A model generated the notes under the pieces. It did no database searches. It saw nothing but the letters and a program-made list of their open reading frames with translations, and was not told the DNA's origin. 64,000 nt of DNA from Achromobacter anxifer (GTDB lineage: Bacteria; Pseudomonadota; Gammaproteobacteria; Burkholderiales; Burkholderiaceae_B), in contig NZ_CAHLAR010000003.1 in the NCBI RefSeq assembly GCF_903652925.1, positions 62,001 to 126,000 of the forward strand. The letters are read 5' to 3'. The position numbers and the translations under genes were made by a program. Numbering within the stretch: the first letter of the stretch is position 1; each line of letters starts with the position of its first letter. Below, in pieces: positions 8,154-17,166 of the stretch.

Positions 8154-9307
8154 ATGAAGATTCTCTCCATATTCGGGACCCGTCCCGAAGCGATCAAGAT
8201 GGCGCCCCTGGTGGCTGCGCTGCAGAACGAACCGCTGGTCCAAAGCGTCGTCTGCGTGACAGGCCAGCACCGCGAGATGCTGGACCAGGTGATGGCCCTG
8301 TTCGGTTTGCAGGCGCAGCACGACCTGGACATCATGGTCCCCAACCAGACGCTCAACGGCCTGTATGCCCGGCTGATCAGCCGGGTGGACAGCGTGCTGG
8401 AGGCGGAGCAGCCCGATTGCGTGCTGGTCCATGGCGATACCAGCACCGCGTCGGCCTGCGCGCTGGCCTCGTTCCACCGCCGCGTGCGCATCGGCCATGT
8501 CGAAGCCGGCCTGCGCACCGGCAACCTGGCCCAGCCCTTCCCCGAGGAAATGAACCGGCGCGTGGTCGACGCGGTGGGCGACTGGCTTTCGCGCCCACGG
8601 CGGAATCACGCGGCAATCTGCTGCGCGAGAACCTTCAGGGGCGAATCACGGTCACAGGCAATACCGTGATCGATGCGCTGGCCATGACCTGCTCCAAACT
8701 CGCCCCCGACGGCGCGCTCGCGCAGCAGCTGGCTGCACGCTATGACTGGCTGGACCCGCAGCGCCGGCTGCTGCTGGTCACCGGGCACCGGCGCGAGAGC
8801 TTCGGCGACGGCTTCAGGAATATCTGCGCGGCGCTGGCCGAACTGGCGCGGCGCGAGGACCTGCAGATCGTCTATCCCGTGCACCTGAATCCGCAAGTGC
8901 GCAACGTGGTCATGACGCAACTGGACGGCCTGTCGCGCGTGCACCTGATCGCCCCGCTGGACTACTTGGACTTCGTCTGGTTCATGCAGCGCGCTTATCT
9001 GATCCTGACCGATTCCGGCGGGGTGCAGGAAGAGGCGCCCTACCTGGGCAAGCCGGTGCTGGTGATGCGCGACGTCACCGAACGGCCGGAGGCCGTGCAG
9101 GCTGGCACCGTGACGCTGGTCGGCACCGATACGCAGCGCATCCTGGCCGAAGTGAACCGCCTGCTCGACCAGCCCGAACTGCACGCCTCGTTCTCGCGGC
9201 GCATCAATCCCTATGGCGACGGCCTGGCCAGCCAGCGCATCGTCGATGCCCTCTGCGGCCGGCCCGTATCCGAGTTTTCCCCCCAAGTACCGGGAGCGGC
9301 CCGCTAA
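8154..9307 (+). pseudogene. wecB: UDP-N-acetylglucosamine 2-epimerase, interrupted by a frameshift
   Basis: Non-hydrolysing UDP-GlcNAc 2-epimerase (WecB, also called NfrC), which makes UDP-ManNAc. The first frame (8154-8669) gives FGTRPEAIKMAPL, HGDTSTA (Asp), HVEAGLRTG (Glu) and FPEEMNRR (Glu), then loses homology after VGDWL and stops at 8669. Homology resumes at once in another frame with FAPTAESRGN and continues through TGHRRESFG (catalytic His) and DSGGVQEEAP to 9307. A missing T in the TTT at 8587-8589 would restore one reading frame of about 384 residues, the normal length. As given, the product lacks the catalytic His and the C-terminal domain. Either the gene is a recent pseudogene or the base is a sequence error. 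The locus downstream encodes a ManNAc-glycan-type synthase, which needs this activity. Confidence 0.88.
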
Positions 9308-9336
9308 GCCGCCCCATGCATCCCCCCGGAGTATCC

Positions 9337-11550
9337 ATGCCCCATGCCCCGCACACCTCCGCCGCCCGCGCCCTTTGCCGTGCCTTGATGGCCGCCGGGC
9401 TGCTGCTCCCCCTGGGAGCGATGGCCAGTCCCGCGGGCGACGGCCTGCGGCGCTTGCTGGGCGACGACTGGGTCACGCGCGACACCAGCCTGGAAGACCT
9501 GGGCATCCGCGAACCCGTCGTGCTGAGCAATAGCGATGCGCGCCAGGAGTTCTACCTGCCGGTGCCGCGCGGCGTGCCGATAGCCGACGCCACCCTGAAT
9601 TTCGACGCCCGCTACATCAAGGGCGAGCCGGGCCGCGCCAGCATGGTGCTGTGGGTGGACGGCGTGCCACAGACCGCGCAGCGCATCGCCGACGGCGAGG
9701 GCTCCGCGACGCGCAAGCTGAACGTGGAGCCCCGCATCCGCGAGACCGGCTTCCTGCGCCTGGCGGTGGACTGGCAATCGGAGATCGCGCTGCGCCAGTG
9801 CGAGAGCAACCGCGCCACCGCCAATGCCTTGATGATCTCGCCGCAAACGCGGCTGAGCTACCGCTACGACGCGTCGGCCATCAACAGCCTGGACGAGGCC
9901 TGGAGCACGCTGCCCGGCAAGCCGGTGCTGATGGTGGCGGGCGCCAAGCTCGACCAGCAGGCGTTCGACAGCGCCTGGCGCATGGGCGTGGCGATGGAAC
10001 GCAACGGCAAGCGGGTCACGGTCAAGTCCTTCCCAGCGGTGGGCGACGAGATCGACACCCGCGGTCTGCAAGCGCCCAACGGACTCGGCCAGGTGCCCGC
10101 GTTCGCGGCGCTGGCGGGCGGCGACAAGCACAAGCTGGCCAGCCCCGCCGAGATCGGCGCCCTGCTGGTCATGGGCGCCCCGGCCGTCAGCGGCGACGTG
10201 GTGATCGCGGACGCCGCGCTGCGCGCCCGCTACAACGAAGCGCTGGACGCCTTGCAGGCGCAGCTGGCGCAGGACGCCGACGCCGCCGACGCCTTCAAGA
10301 CCTGGCGCCAGCGGCGCATGCCGTTGGCGGGCCAGGACCTGCAATCCAAGGAAATCCGCCTGGCGCCGCTGGGCCGCCAAGCCGTGATCGCGGTGGCCGC
10401 CGATGCCGGCGCGCAGGGCGCGGGCGCCTTCGACGCCGCCTGGCGCCGCATCCTGGTCACGCGCCAGGCGCAGGTCAAGGCGGCCGAGCCGCCGCAGCCG
10501 CTGGCCGACGGCGGCTTGCGGCTGACGGCGCTGGGCGGTTCATCCGCCAGCTTCGACGTGGTCGCGCGCGGCGACTGGAACGCCAACTTCGCGCTGGCCG
10601 CCGTGTCCTCGGACGGCAACATGCCGGACGAGCTGGTCATGGACCTGGCCGCCGCGCCCGGCGCCTCGGCCACCCGCCCGGTCGCCTCGGTGTTCTGGAA
10701 CGGCATCCTGCTGGCGGCCAAGCAGATGGACGCCAACGGCCAACCCGAACGCCTGACGGCGCGCGTGCCCGGCTATGCCCTGGGCCTGAACAACGCGGTG
10801 CGCGTCACGTTCCAGCGCCAGCCGGTATCGGTGGACTGCAACGAGATCCCACAGGGCTATCCGGTGAACGTGCTGCCCACCAGCTACGTCAAGCCCGGCC
10901 GCGCGGAGCCGGACGGCACCTTCGTCGGGCTGCTGCCGCTGCTGGCGGGCAAGCCCCAGCTGCTCATCCCCGACACCTACCTCGCCGATGCACCGGCCAA
11001 TCTGCAGCGTGTGATCGGCATCGCCGCGGCCAGCGGCCTGTCGGCCACCCGCGCCACGCTGTCGCTCACCCCGGCAGGCCAGGCGGCCACGCCCGGCAGT
11101 CCCTTCGTGGCGATGGAAGTGGCGCTGGACGGCGCCAAGCCCATGGTCAAGGTCACCGACCGCAAGCAGCTGACGGTGAACGGCAAAAGCGCGCCCTGGC
11201 TGGATATCTCCGGCCTGGACAAGCTGAGCACCGCCGAGGTCGTGCGCGCGGGCGGGCAGGACGGCCTGCTGTGGCACACGCTGGGCCAGCAGCCCGTCAT
11301 TCCGGAAACGCCCTTCGTGCTGAACCGCGGCAACATCGCCATCATCGGCGCGGCGGGGCCGCTGGCCTGGATCGACAGCGCCAATCCCGCCGCCGGCCAG
11401 CCGCCGGGCGCAGGCGCAAGTGCCTTCTTCGAATGGCGCCACTACCTGTCGTGGAGCGTGCCGGCGCTGAGCGTGGGCCTGCTGGTCCTGCTCCTGATCC
11501 TGATCGCCGCCTTGCGGGTCAGCCGCAGGAAGAACAAGGACAACAAGTAA
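9337..11550 (+). CDS. BcsB-like periplasmic cellulose/glycan synthase subunit
   Basis: A 737-residue protein with an N-terminal signal peptide, a long beta-rich periplasmic part and one C-terminal membrane helix (about residues 707-728) followed by a basic RVSRRKNKDNK tail. That is the architecture of BcsB, the periplasmic partner that anchors BcsA and guides cellulose across the periplasm. The start at 9337 has GGAG 5 bases upstream; the ATG at 9316 has no such site. The gene follows wecB by 29 bases and precedes the glycosyltransferase by 12 bases, so the product is inferred to guide the polymer made by that NfrB-like enzyme rather than cellulose: no bcsA, bcsZ or bcsC is present here. Despite the family name, c-di-GMP binding by BcsB itself should not be assumed. 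Confidence 0.78.
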   Translation: MPHAPHTSAARALCRALMAAGLLLPLGAMASPAGDGLRRLLGDDWVTRDTSLEDLGIREPVVLSNSDARQEFYLPVPRGVPIADATLNFDARYIKGEPGRASMVLWVDGVPQTAQRIADGEGSATRKLNVEPRIRETGFLRLAVDWQSEIALRQCESNRATANALMISPQTRLSYRYDASAINSLDEAWSTLPGKPVLMVAGAKLDQQAFDSAWRMGVAMERNGKRVTVKSFPAVGDEIDTRGLQAPNGLGQVPAFAALAGGDKHKLASPAEIGALLVMGAPAVSGDVVIADAALRARYNEALDALQAQLAQDADAADAFKTWRQRRMPLAGQDLQSKEIRLAPLGRQAVIAVAADAGAQGAGAFDAAWRRILVTRQAQVKAAEPPQPLADGGLRLTALGGSSASFDVVARGDWNANFALAAVSSDGNMPDELVMDLAAAPGASATRPVASVFWNGILLAAKQMDANGQPERLTARVPGYALGLNNAVRVTFQRQPVSVDCNEIPQGYPVNVLPTSYVKPGRAEPDGTFVGLLPLLAGKPQLLIPDTYLADAPANLQRVIGIAAASGLSATRATLSLTPAGQAATPGSPFVAMEVALDGAKPMVKVTDRKQLTVNGKSAPWLDISGLDKLSTAEVVRAGGQDGLLWHTLGQQPVIPETPFVLNRGNIAIIGAAGPLAWIDSANPAAGQPPGAGASAFFEWRHYLSWSVPALSVGLLVLLLILIAALRVSRRKNKDNK

Positions 11551-11562
11551 CCCGGAAGCGCC

Positions 11563-13266
11563 ATGTCCTCGCTTTACTGGCCCTACCTGATCGCCGACTA
11601 CTACCGCGGCCTGGAGATCGTGACGGCGGTGGTCGGCGTCATCATCCTGCTGTCCAGCCTCGATGACCTGTTCATCGACGGCTGGTTCTGGCTGCGCGAG
11701 CTGCGCCGCGGCCTGACGGTCAAGCGCCAGTATGCGGCGCTGAGCGCCGAACAGCTGCGCGCCAAGCGCGAACAGCCGCTGGCGATCATGGTGCCGGCCT
11801 GGCTGGAATACGACGTGATCGCGCCCATGCTCGAAAGCATGGTGTCGACGCTGGAATACAAGAACTACATGATCTTCGCCGGCACGTACCAGAACGACGA
11901 ACGCACGATCAAGGAAGTCGAGCGCATGCGGCGCCGCTACCGGCAACTGATACGCGTGGAGGTGCCGCACGACGGGCCGACCTGCAAGGCCGATTGCCTG
12001 AACTGGATCGTGCTGGCCATCTTCGCGCAGAACGCCAAACAGCCCGAGCCCTTCGCCGGCGTGATCCTGCACGACAGCGAGGACGTGCTGCACCCGCTGG
12101 AGCTGAAGTACTACAACTACCTGCTGCCGCGCATCGACTTCATCCAGCTGCCGGTGACCTCGCTGGAACGGGAATGGCACGAGCTGGTCGCCGGCACCTA
12201 CATGGACGAGTTCGCGGAATGGCACACCAAGGACCTGGTGGTGCGCGAAAGCCTGTCCAAGATGGTGCCGTCCGCTGGCGTGGGCACCTGCTTCTCGCGC
12301 CACGCCCTGGAGGAACTGGCGGCGGAAACCAACAACCAGCCTTTCAACACCGACACGCTGACCGAGGACTACGACGTCGGCGCGCGGCTGGCCCAGCGCG
12401 GCATGCGCCAGATCTTCGGCAAGTTCGAAGTGGAATACGTGACGCGCCGCCGCTCGTGGTTCGGGCTGGGACGGGAGAAGGTCTCCGCCATCCGCATGCC
12501 GCTGGGCGTGCGCGAGTACTTCCCCAACACCTTCCGCACCGCCTACCGGCAGAAGGCGCGCTGGACCCTGGGCATCGGCCTGCAAGGCTGGCAGCAGGTG
12601 GGATGGACCGGATCGCTGGCCACCCGTTACCTGCTGTTCCGCGACCGCAAGGGGCTGTTCACCTCCTTCATCGCAATACTGGCCTATCTGCTGCTGGCCA
12701 ACTTCTTCGTCTTCTACCTGGCCGACCGCTACGGCTGGTGGCAGGTCTATTACCCGTCCTACTTCCGCCCCGGCAGCTGGCTGGTGACGCTGATGTGGTT
12801 GAATGCGATCGCGCTGCTGCTGCGCGTGGTGCAGCGCGCCTACTTCGTCGGCCGCATGTATGGCTGGGAGCACGCCCTGCTGTCCATGCCGCGCATGATC
12901 GTCGGCAACTTCATCAATGCCATGGCGGCGGCGCGGGCCTGGCGCCTGTTCATCGGCCACCTGATCACGGGCAAGCGGCTGGCCTGGGACAAGACCATGC
13001 ACGACTTCCCGTCCACCGACCAGCTCTCGCAGCAGCGCCAGCGCCTGGGCGACCTGCTGCTGTCCTGGCAGGCGATCGACCATGAAATGCTGGAGCGGGC
13101 GCTGGAAACCCAGGCGCGCGAAAAGCGGCCGCTGGGCGAAATCCTGATGGAGCAAGGCGTGCTGGACGAAAAGACGCTGCACGAAGCCCTGTCCTTCCAG
13201 CAAGGCAATCCCACCGACCACCCGCCCCCCGACGACCCGCTATCGCACAGGCCATCCGCTCCATGA
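11563..13266 (+). CDS. nfrB: NfrB-like family 2 glycosyltransferase with C-terminal MshEN c-di-GMP module
   Basis: A 567-residue inner-membrane processive glycosyltransferase. Visible are an N-terminal membrane helix, the GT2 core with HDSED (170-174), TED (267-269) and QxxRW (330-334), then several helices at about 365-460. The tail carries two copies of the MshEN c-di-GMP motif, residues 494-517 and 523-546, separated by exactly five residues. The Leu, Gly and Gln positions are kept; position 10 of the first copy is Gln instead of Gly and the first residue of the second copy is Pro. In E. coli NfrB this module makes synthesis of the phage N4 receptor glycan depend on c-di-GMP. GGAAG lies upstream of the ATG, and the stop overlaps the nfrA start (ATGA). 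The polymer is presumably ManNAc-based, given wecB. Confidence 0.85.
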   Translation: MSSLYWPYLIADYYRGLEIVTAVVGVIILLSSLDDLFIDGWFWLRELRRGLTVKRQYAALSAEQLRAKREQPLAIMVPAWLEYDVIAPMLESMVSTLEYKNYMIFAGTYQNDERTIKEVERMRRRYRQLIRVEVPHDGPTCKADCLNWIVLAIFAQNAKQPEPFAGVILHDSEDVLHPLELKYYNYLLPRIDFIQLPVTSLEREWHELVAGTYMDEFAEWHTKDLVVRESLSKMVPSAGVGTCFSRHALEELAAETNNQPFNTDTLTEDYDVGARLAQRGMRQIFGKFEVEYVTRRRSWFGLGREKVSAIRMPLGVREYFPNTFRTAYRQKARWTLGIGLQGWQQVGWTGSLATRYLLFRDRKGLFTSFIAILAYLLLANFFVFYLADRYGWWQVYYPSYFRPGSWLVTLMWLNAIALLLRVVQRAYFVGRMYGWEHALLSMPRMIVGNFINAMAAARAWRLFIGHLITGKRLAWDKTMHDFPSTDQLSQQRQRLGDLLLSWQAIDHEMLERALETQAREKRPLGEILMEQGVLDEKTLHEALSFQQGNPTDHPPPDDPLSHRPSAP

Positions 13267-15626
13267 CCGTCCTTTCCCGCTCGCTGGCCCTCACCGCCCT
13301 GCTGATGTGCGCGGCGGCGGCGCCCGAAGCCGCCGCGCAGGCCGCGCCGACCGCCGAACGTCCTCTGGAAGGCGACGCTTACCAACTGGCCGACCAGGCC
13401 TACAAGCGATACGACGCCGGACACTACGAAACCGCCCAGGTCATGGCGGAGAACGCCATCCGGCTGCGTCCCGACGTGGCCCGCCTGCGGCTGCTGCTGG
13501 TGTACGCCCTGGAAAAACAGGGCAAGCGCCAGGAAGCGATGCGCGCTGCCGATGCCGCGATCGCCGACGGACTGGGTACGCCCGAATTGCGCCAGGCCAA
13601 GGCCAATCTGCAACGTCCGACGGCCACGGCCGCGACCCCGGCCGCCACTCCGAGCACTATCCCGGCCGCTACCCCGGCACCGGCCGCGGGGCAGACCGCC
13701 ACGGCGGCGCAGCCCGCCGCGCAGCCGCCCGCGCAAACCCGCAAGCCCGCGCCACAGACCGCCTATCAACGGGCCTATCCCGTGGCGACCCGCGCCTACG
13801 CGGACTATGCGCGCCAGGACTACGCCGCGGCCGCCGCCGGCGCCGAACGCGCCTTCCGCGCCGTGCCCAAGCAGGGCGAATGGGCCTTGCTGTGGGTGGA
13901 ATCGCTGGGCGCGCAGCAGCGCTACGAGGCCGCCAGCGCCGCGGTCGACCAGGCGCTGGCATTGGGCGCGCCCAACAAGGCTGCGCTGCAAGCCCGGCGG
14001 CAGGCCTTTCAGCGCCAGCTAACCGCCAGCCAGGCGCCCGCCACGCCCGCCCCCGGCAGCGTGGCCGCCACCGGCGCGTATGCCGCCTACGACAAAGGCG
14101 CCTACCAGGAAGCCATCGTCCTGGCCCGCCAGGCCGTGGCGGAAGCGCCGGACAACGCCAGCTATGCCCATCTCTTGACGACCACACTGGCCGCCGGCAC
14201 CACCGCGCAGGCCGCCGAGGCGGAGACCCGTCTCACCGACGAGCTGGCCCGCCAGCCGGATTCGGCCGAATTGCTGGCGCAACGCGGCTACGCCCGCCAA
14301 CGCCTGGGCCAGCCCGCGGGCGCGGTGTCCGACTTCGAGGCCGCGCGCGCCACCGGCAAGGCGCCACCGCGGCTGATCCTGGATCAGGCCTACGCGCAAT
14401 CGGCAATGGGCGACAACCGCGCCGCCACCGACTCGCTCAAGCAGGCCATCGACATGGACGACGCCGGCCAGCTGGGCCTGACGCCGCTGGAACGCTACAA
14501 CACACGCCGCGGCGTCGCCGACCTGTCGCGCGAATGGGGCGCATCGTTCTCCGCGTCCTACCGCGGCGCGCGCCCCGCCAATTCCAGCATGGGCGGCGCC
14601 GCCATCAACACGCCGGGCGACGTGGTGTTCAGCACCGCGGAAATCTTCTGGCGCCCGCCGCAGCTGAACAACCGCTGGGGCATGCTGGAAGCCTATGCGC
14701 GCAGCTCCAACACCTTGTACGACGGCGGCAGCACCTACGAATCGCGCAGGAACGTGGATCCCTGCACCGGAGAAAGCACGCCGGACAACCGCTCCGCCGA
14801 CGAGCGCCTGCGCAATAGCAGCTCGGCCTCGGGCATCCCCAGCACCATCGGCGCGCTGGGCGTGCGCTACCTGCTGGCGGATACCGGCCTGACCTTCGGC
14901 ATCGAGCGCCGCCAGTTCCTGGGATCGGCCACCCGCCAGGGCTATGCCTATCCGGAATCCAGCGCGGTGCAGTGCGCGGCGCAGCAGGCCTTCCACAGCG
15001 CCTACCCCAACCTGCAGGACCAGAGCGCGGTGGCGCGCTACAAGCTCAACGGCGATGCGGGCGGGTGGATGACCTACCTCACCTACGGCTACTACCAGGG
15101 CCGCGAGCTGCGGGTGGACGTGCCCAGCTGGCTCACCATCGAAGGCTACGCGCAAGGCGGCTACCTCTGGGACGACAACAGCGCCCGCTACACCGCGTAC
15201 TCCGTGGACTCCAAGGGACAGCGGCAGCAGGACCTGGGCAGCGCGCCGGGCCGCCTCAAGCGCGACCAGGCATTCCTGTCCGGCGAATTGCGAGTGGGCC
15301 GCAGTTTCCGCGCCACCAGCATCAGCGACAAGCTGGTGCTGTTTCCCTACGCCGTGGTCGGCGCCGACTGGCTATGGCAGAAAAGCGTGGCCAGCCTGGA
15401 CGGCCTGCCCGGCTACGGCAGCCAGTCCGTGGTGCTGTCCGACCACGGCACCTCGTGGTCGCTGGGCGTCGGCCCCGGCTTCAACGTGCGCTACTGGTTC
15501 CGCGAAGACCACTACAATGCGCCGCGCTCATATCTGGATTTTGGCGTCCAGTACCGCACCAGCATTGGCGGCGGCGAAAGCGACCGCGCCAAGGGCTGGT
15601 TCATGAACATGACCTTGTCTTACTAG
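13263..15626 (+). CDS. nfrA: NfrA-like outer-membrane protein (TPR plus beta-barrel), N4-type phage receptor family
   Basis: A 787-residue exported protein. A signal peptide ends near AAAQA. TPR-like helical repeats follow at about 35-120 and 165-410, broken by a Pro/Ala/Thr-rich linker at about 118-166. The last 350 residues are rich in alternating aromatic/polar strands and end in ...MTLSY, as outer-membrane barrels do. This is the layout of E. coli NfrA and of polysaccharide export porins such as BcsC. The start overlaps the nfrB stop by four bases (ATGA), so the two are translationally coupled. It is inferred to pass the NfrB-made polymer through the outer membrane and could serve as a phage receptor. 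It ends 12 bases from the convergent DUF4434 gene. Confidence 0.82.
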   Translation: MTVLSRSLALTALLMCAAAAPEAAAQAAPTAERPLEGDAYQLADQAYKRYDAGHYETAQVMAENAIRLRPDVARLRLLLVYALEKQGKRQEAMRAADAAIADGLGTPELRQAKANLQRPTATAATPAATPSTIPAATPAPAAGQTATAAQPAAQPPAQTRKPAPQTAYQRAYPVATRAYADYARQDYAAAAAGAERAFRAVPKQGEWALLWVESLGAQQRYEAASAAVDQALALGAPNKAALQARRQAFQRQLTASQAPATPAPGSVAATGAYAAYDKGAYQEAIVLARQAVAEAPDNASYAHLLTTTLAAGTTAQAAEAETRLTDELARQPDSAELLAQRGYARQRLGQPAGAVSDFEAARATGKAPPRLILDQAYAQSAMGDNRAATDSLKQAIDMDDAGQLGLTPLERYNTRRGVADLSREWGASFSASYRGARPANSSMGGAAINTPGDVVFSTAEIFWRPPQLNNRWGMLEAYARSSNTLYDGGSTYESRRNVDPCTGESTPDNRSADERLRNSSSASGIPSTIGALGVRYLLADTGLTFGIERRQFLGSATRQGYAYPESSAVQCAAQQAFHSAYPNLQDQSAVARYKLNGDAGGWMTYLTYGYYQGRELRVDVPSWLTIEGYAQGGYLWDDNSARYTAYSVDSKGQRQQDLGSAPGRLKRDQAFLSGELRVGRSFRATSISDKLVLFPYAVVGADWLWQKSVASLDGLPGYGSQSVVLSDHGTSWSLGVGPGFNVRYWFREDHYNAPRSYLDFGVQYRTSIGGGESDRAKGWFMNMTLSY

Positions 15627-15638
15627 GACGGCCCCAGC

Positions 15639-16619
15639 CTACAGCGGCCATTCCCGTCTGAGACGCTCGGCCTCGGGCGTCGGCCCGATCAGCCAGGGGT
15701 CGGCCGCGAAGGCCACGACGCTTTGCGCGCGGTAGCGCCGCGCGATGCGCAGCTGCTGGCGGATGCGCGAGGCTGAGGCGGAACGGGCATTGAATGTGGT
15801 GCCGTCCTGGCGTTCGGACGGCAGTTCTTCGAATAGTTCGACGATCAGGTCGAACGGCGCGCGGCGCGCCAGCAGCAGGCGGTGCAAGGGCTCCAGCGCC
15901 TCATAGGCCGCCATGCCCGACACGCCCGCTCCGTCCTGCAACATGGGCCGCAGCTTCACGGCATCCAGCAGTCCGCTCCACAGGTCAGCCAGGCTCAGCG
16001 GCCCGGGCAACTTGCTGTGATAGGTGGAGATGGTCGGCATGCGCCCGACCTGCTGCGCGAGCGGCTCCGCCAATCCACGCAGCCATTGCGCCAGGCGCTC
16101 CCGCCGTTCGGGCGTGGCCCAGCTGTGCTGCTCTATTTCGTACGGGATGTACCAGCCGCGGAAGGCCGCCAGCCCGGTCACGTCCGATGCCCGCGCGTAG
16201 GCCAGCGCCTGCTCCTGCGCGGCCTGCAGAAAGGCCGCCAGCGCGGCGTCATCCGGATTGCCCAGTTGCCGCCACCAGCGCTCGTCGTAAGGCAGGCCCA
16301 GTTGCAGGTCCATGCCCAGGCGCTGGGCTTCATCGAACAGCAGCGCCAGCGTGGCCGCCGGCAGCTGCCACGGCTGAGCGCCGCCGCTGGCGCCCACCCA
16401 CTGGATGATGATCTCGCGAAAGCCCAGCCCATGCATGGCGGCCATGCGCTCGCGCCAGGCTTGCGGGCTCAGCTCCAGATGGCTGGGCCACAATTGCCAG
16501 AAGGTGCTTTGCAGCGACCAGGCCGGCGCACAGGCGGGCAGGCTGGCGGCCAGCGCCGCCACGCCCAGGCCGCGCAACAGGCGCCGCCGGCTGGGGGAAG
16601 CAGGCGCAAGCGCCTGCAT
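15639..16619 (-). CDS. DUF4434-type lipoprotein with Tat-like signal, possible glycan-acting enzyme
   Basis: A 326-residue protein with a twin-arginine-type leader (SRRRLLRG, residues 10-17) followed by a hydrophobic stretch and a lipobox LPAC (Cys30), so it is probably an exported lipoprotein. The mature part resembles DUF4434, a TIM-barrel glycoside-hydrolase-like family; conserved-looking pieces are STFWQLWPSH, the strand FREIIIQWVG and RGWYIPYEIE with two acidic residues. It is convergent with nfrA, with only 12 bases between them. As I recall, the ybcH gene beside E. coli nfrA encodes a protein of this kind, which would make it part of the same surface-glycan system; that link is from memory. 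A role in trimming or modifying the polymer is inference. Confidence 0.72.
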   Translation of the reverse strand: MQALAPASPSRRRLLRGLGVAALAASLPACAPAWSLQSTFWQLWPSHLELSPQAWRERMAAMHGLGFREIIIQWVGASGGAQPWQLPAATLALLFDEAQRLGMDLQLGLPYDERWWRQLGNPDDAALAAFLQAAQEQALAYARASDVTGLAAFRGWYIPYEIEQHSWATPERRERLAQWLRGLAEPLAQQVGRMPTISTYHSKLPGPLSLADLWSGLLDAVKLRPMLQDGAGVSGMAAYEALEPLHRLLLARRAPFDLIVELFEELPSERQDGTTFNARSASASRIRQQLRIARRYRAQSVVAFAADPWLIGPTPEAERLRREWPL

Positions 16620-16639
16620 GGACTGCCGGGCGATACGGA

Positions 16640-17056
16640 TTACCCTGCGCGGTTGCCGAAGATGCCCGACAGCGACGCCAGCAATTCGGCCGGGTTGAAC
16701 TGCTGGCCGCCCTGCACTTCGCCGTTGGGCGTGGCCTTGTCCACCAGCTGCGGCAGCAGCGAGGACAGCGAACCCAGCACGGAATCCGTGTCCTGGCCGG
16801 TCTTGGCGGCCAGTTCATTGACGACGCCGGGATCCAGCACGGAACCGAGCTGGTCGGCGCTGACGGGCATGTTCTGGCCCGTGCCCACCCACGAAGCCAC
16901 GATCTCGCTCAGGCCGCCCTTCTGGAAGCTGGCGATCAGGCCGGTCAGGCCGCCCGGGTACTTGTTGAGTTGCTCGATCAGCGCGGGCAGCATCGAAGCC
17001 GAACCTCCTTGCTGACCGCCGCCGGCCATCGAGGCCAAGGTATCCAATAGGCTCAT
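16640..17056 (-). CDS. DUF937/YidB-family protein
   Basis: A 138-residue, low-complexity, Gly/Ser/Leu-rich protein of the YidB/DUF937 type: MSLLDTLASMAGGG at the start, then ALIEQLNKYPGGLTGLIASF and the family block VASWVGTGQNMPVSADQLGS. Function is not established for the family. Two ATGs are adjacent (17059 and 17056). The AGGAG is 4 bases from the first and 7 from the second, so the second was chosen. The gene is on the same strand as the upstream transglycosylase but 110 bases away, and probably has its own promoter. Confidence 0.8.
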   Translation of the reverse strand: MSLLDTLASMAGGGQQGGSASMLPALIEQLNKYPGGLTGLIASFQKGGLSEIVASWVGTGQNMPVSADQLGSVLDPGVVNELAAKTGQDTDSVLGSLSSLLPQLVDKATPNGEVQGGQQFNPAELLASLSGIFGNRAG

Positions 17057-17166
17057 CATCGTGCTCCTGAAAAATCGGAAATCCAGTATAGGCCCATGCC
17101 CGCCGCCCTGTGTGTCATCTGAAGGATGACACCCCGATCTTTGCAAAACTTGTCTATCCGGCCCAG

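Noticed and set aside
8580-8600. Programmed ribosomal frameshift in wecB
   Set aside because: No X-XXY-YYZ slippery site or strong downstream stem at the junction; a missing base in the T-run is simpler.
9316-9336. ATG at 9316 as start of the BcsB-like gene
   Set aside because: No Shine-Dalgarno and it adds 7 residues before a good signal peptide; the ATG at 9337 has GGAG 5 bases upstream.
11563-13266. Glycosyltransferase as cellulose synthase BcsA
   Set aside because: No PilZ domain, MshEN tail instead, and NfrA-type partner and wecB alongside; NfrB is the better match.
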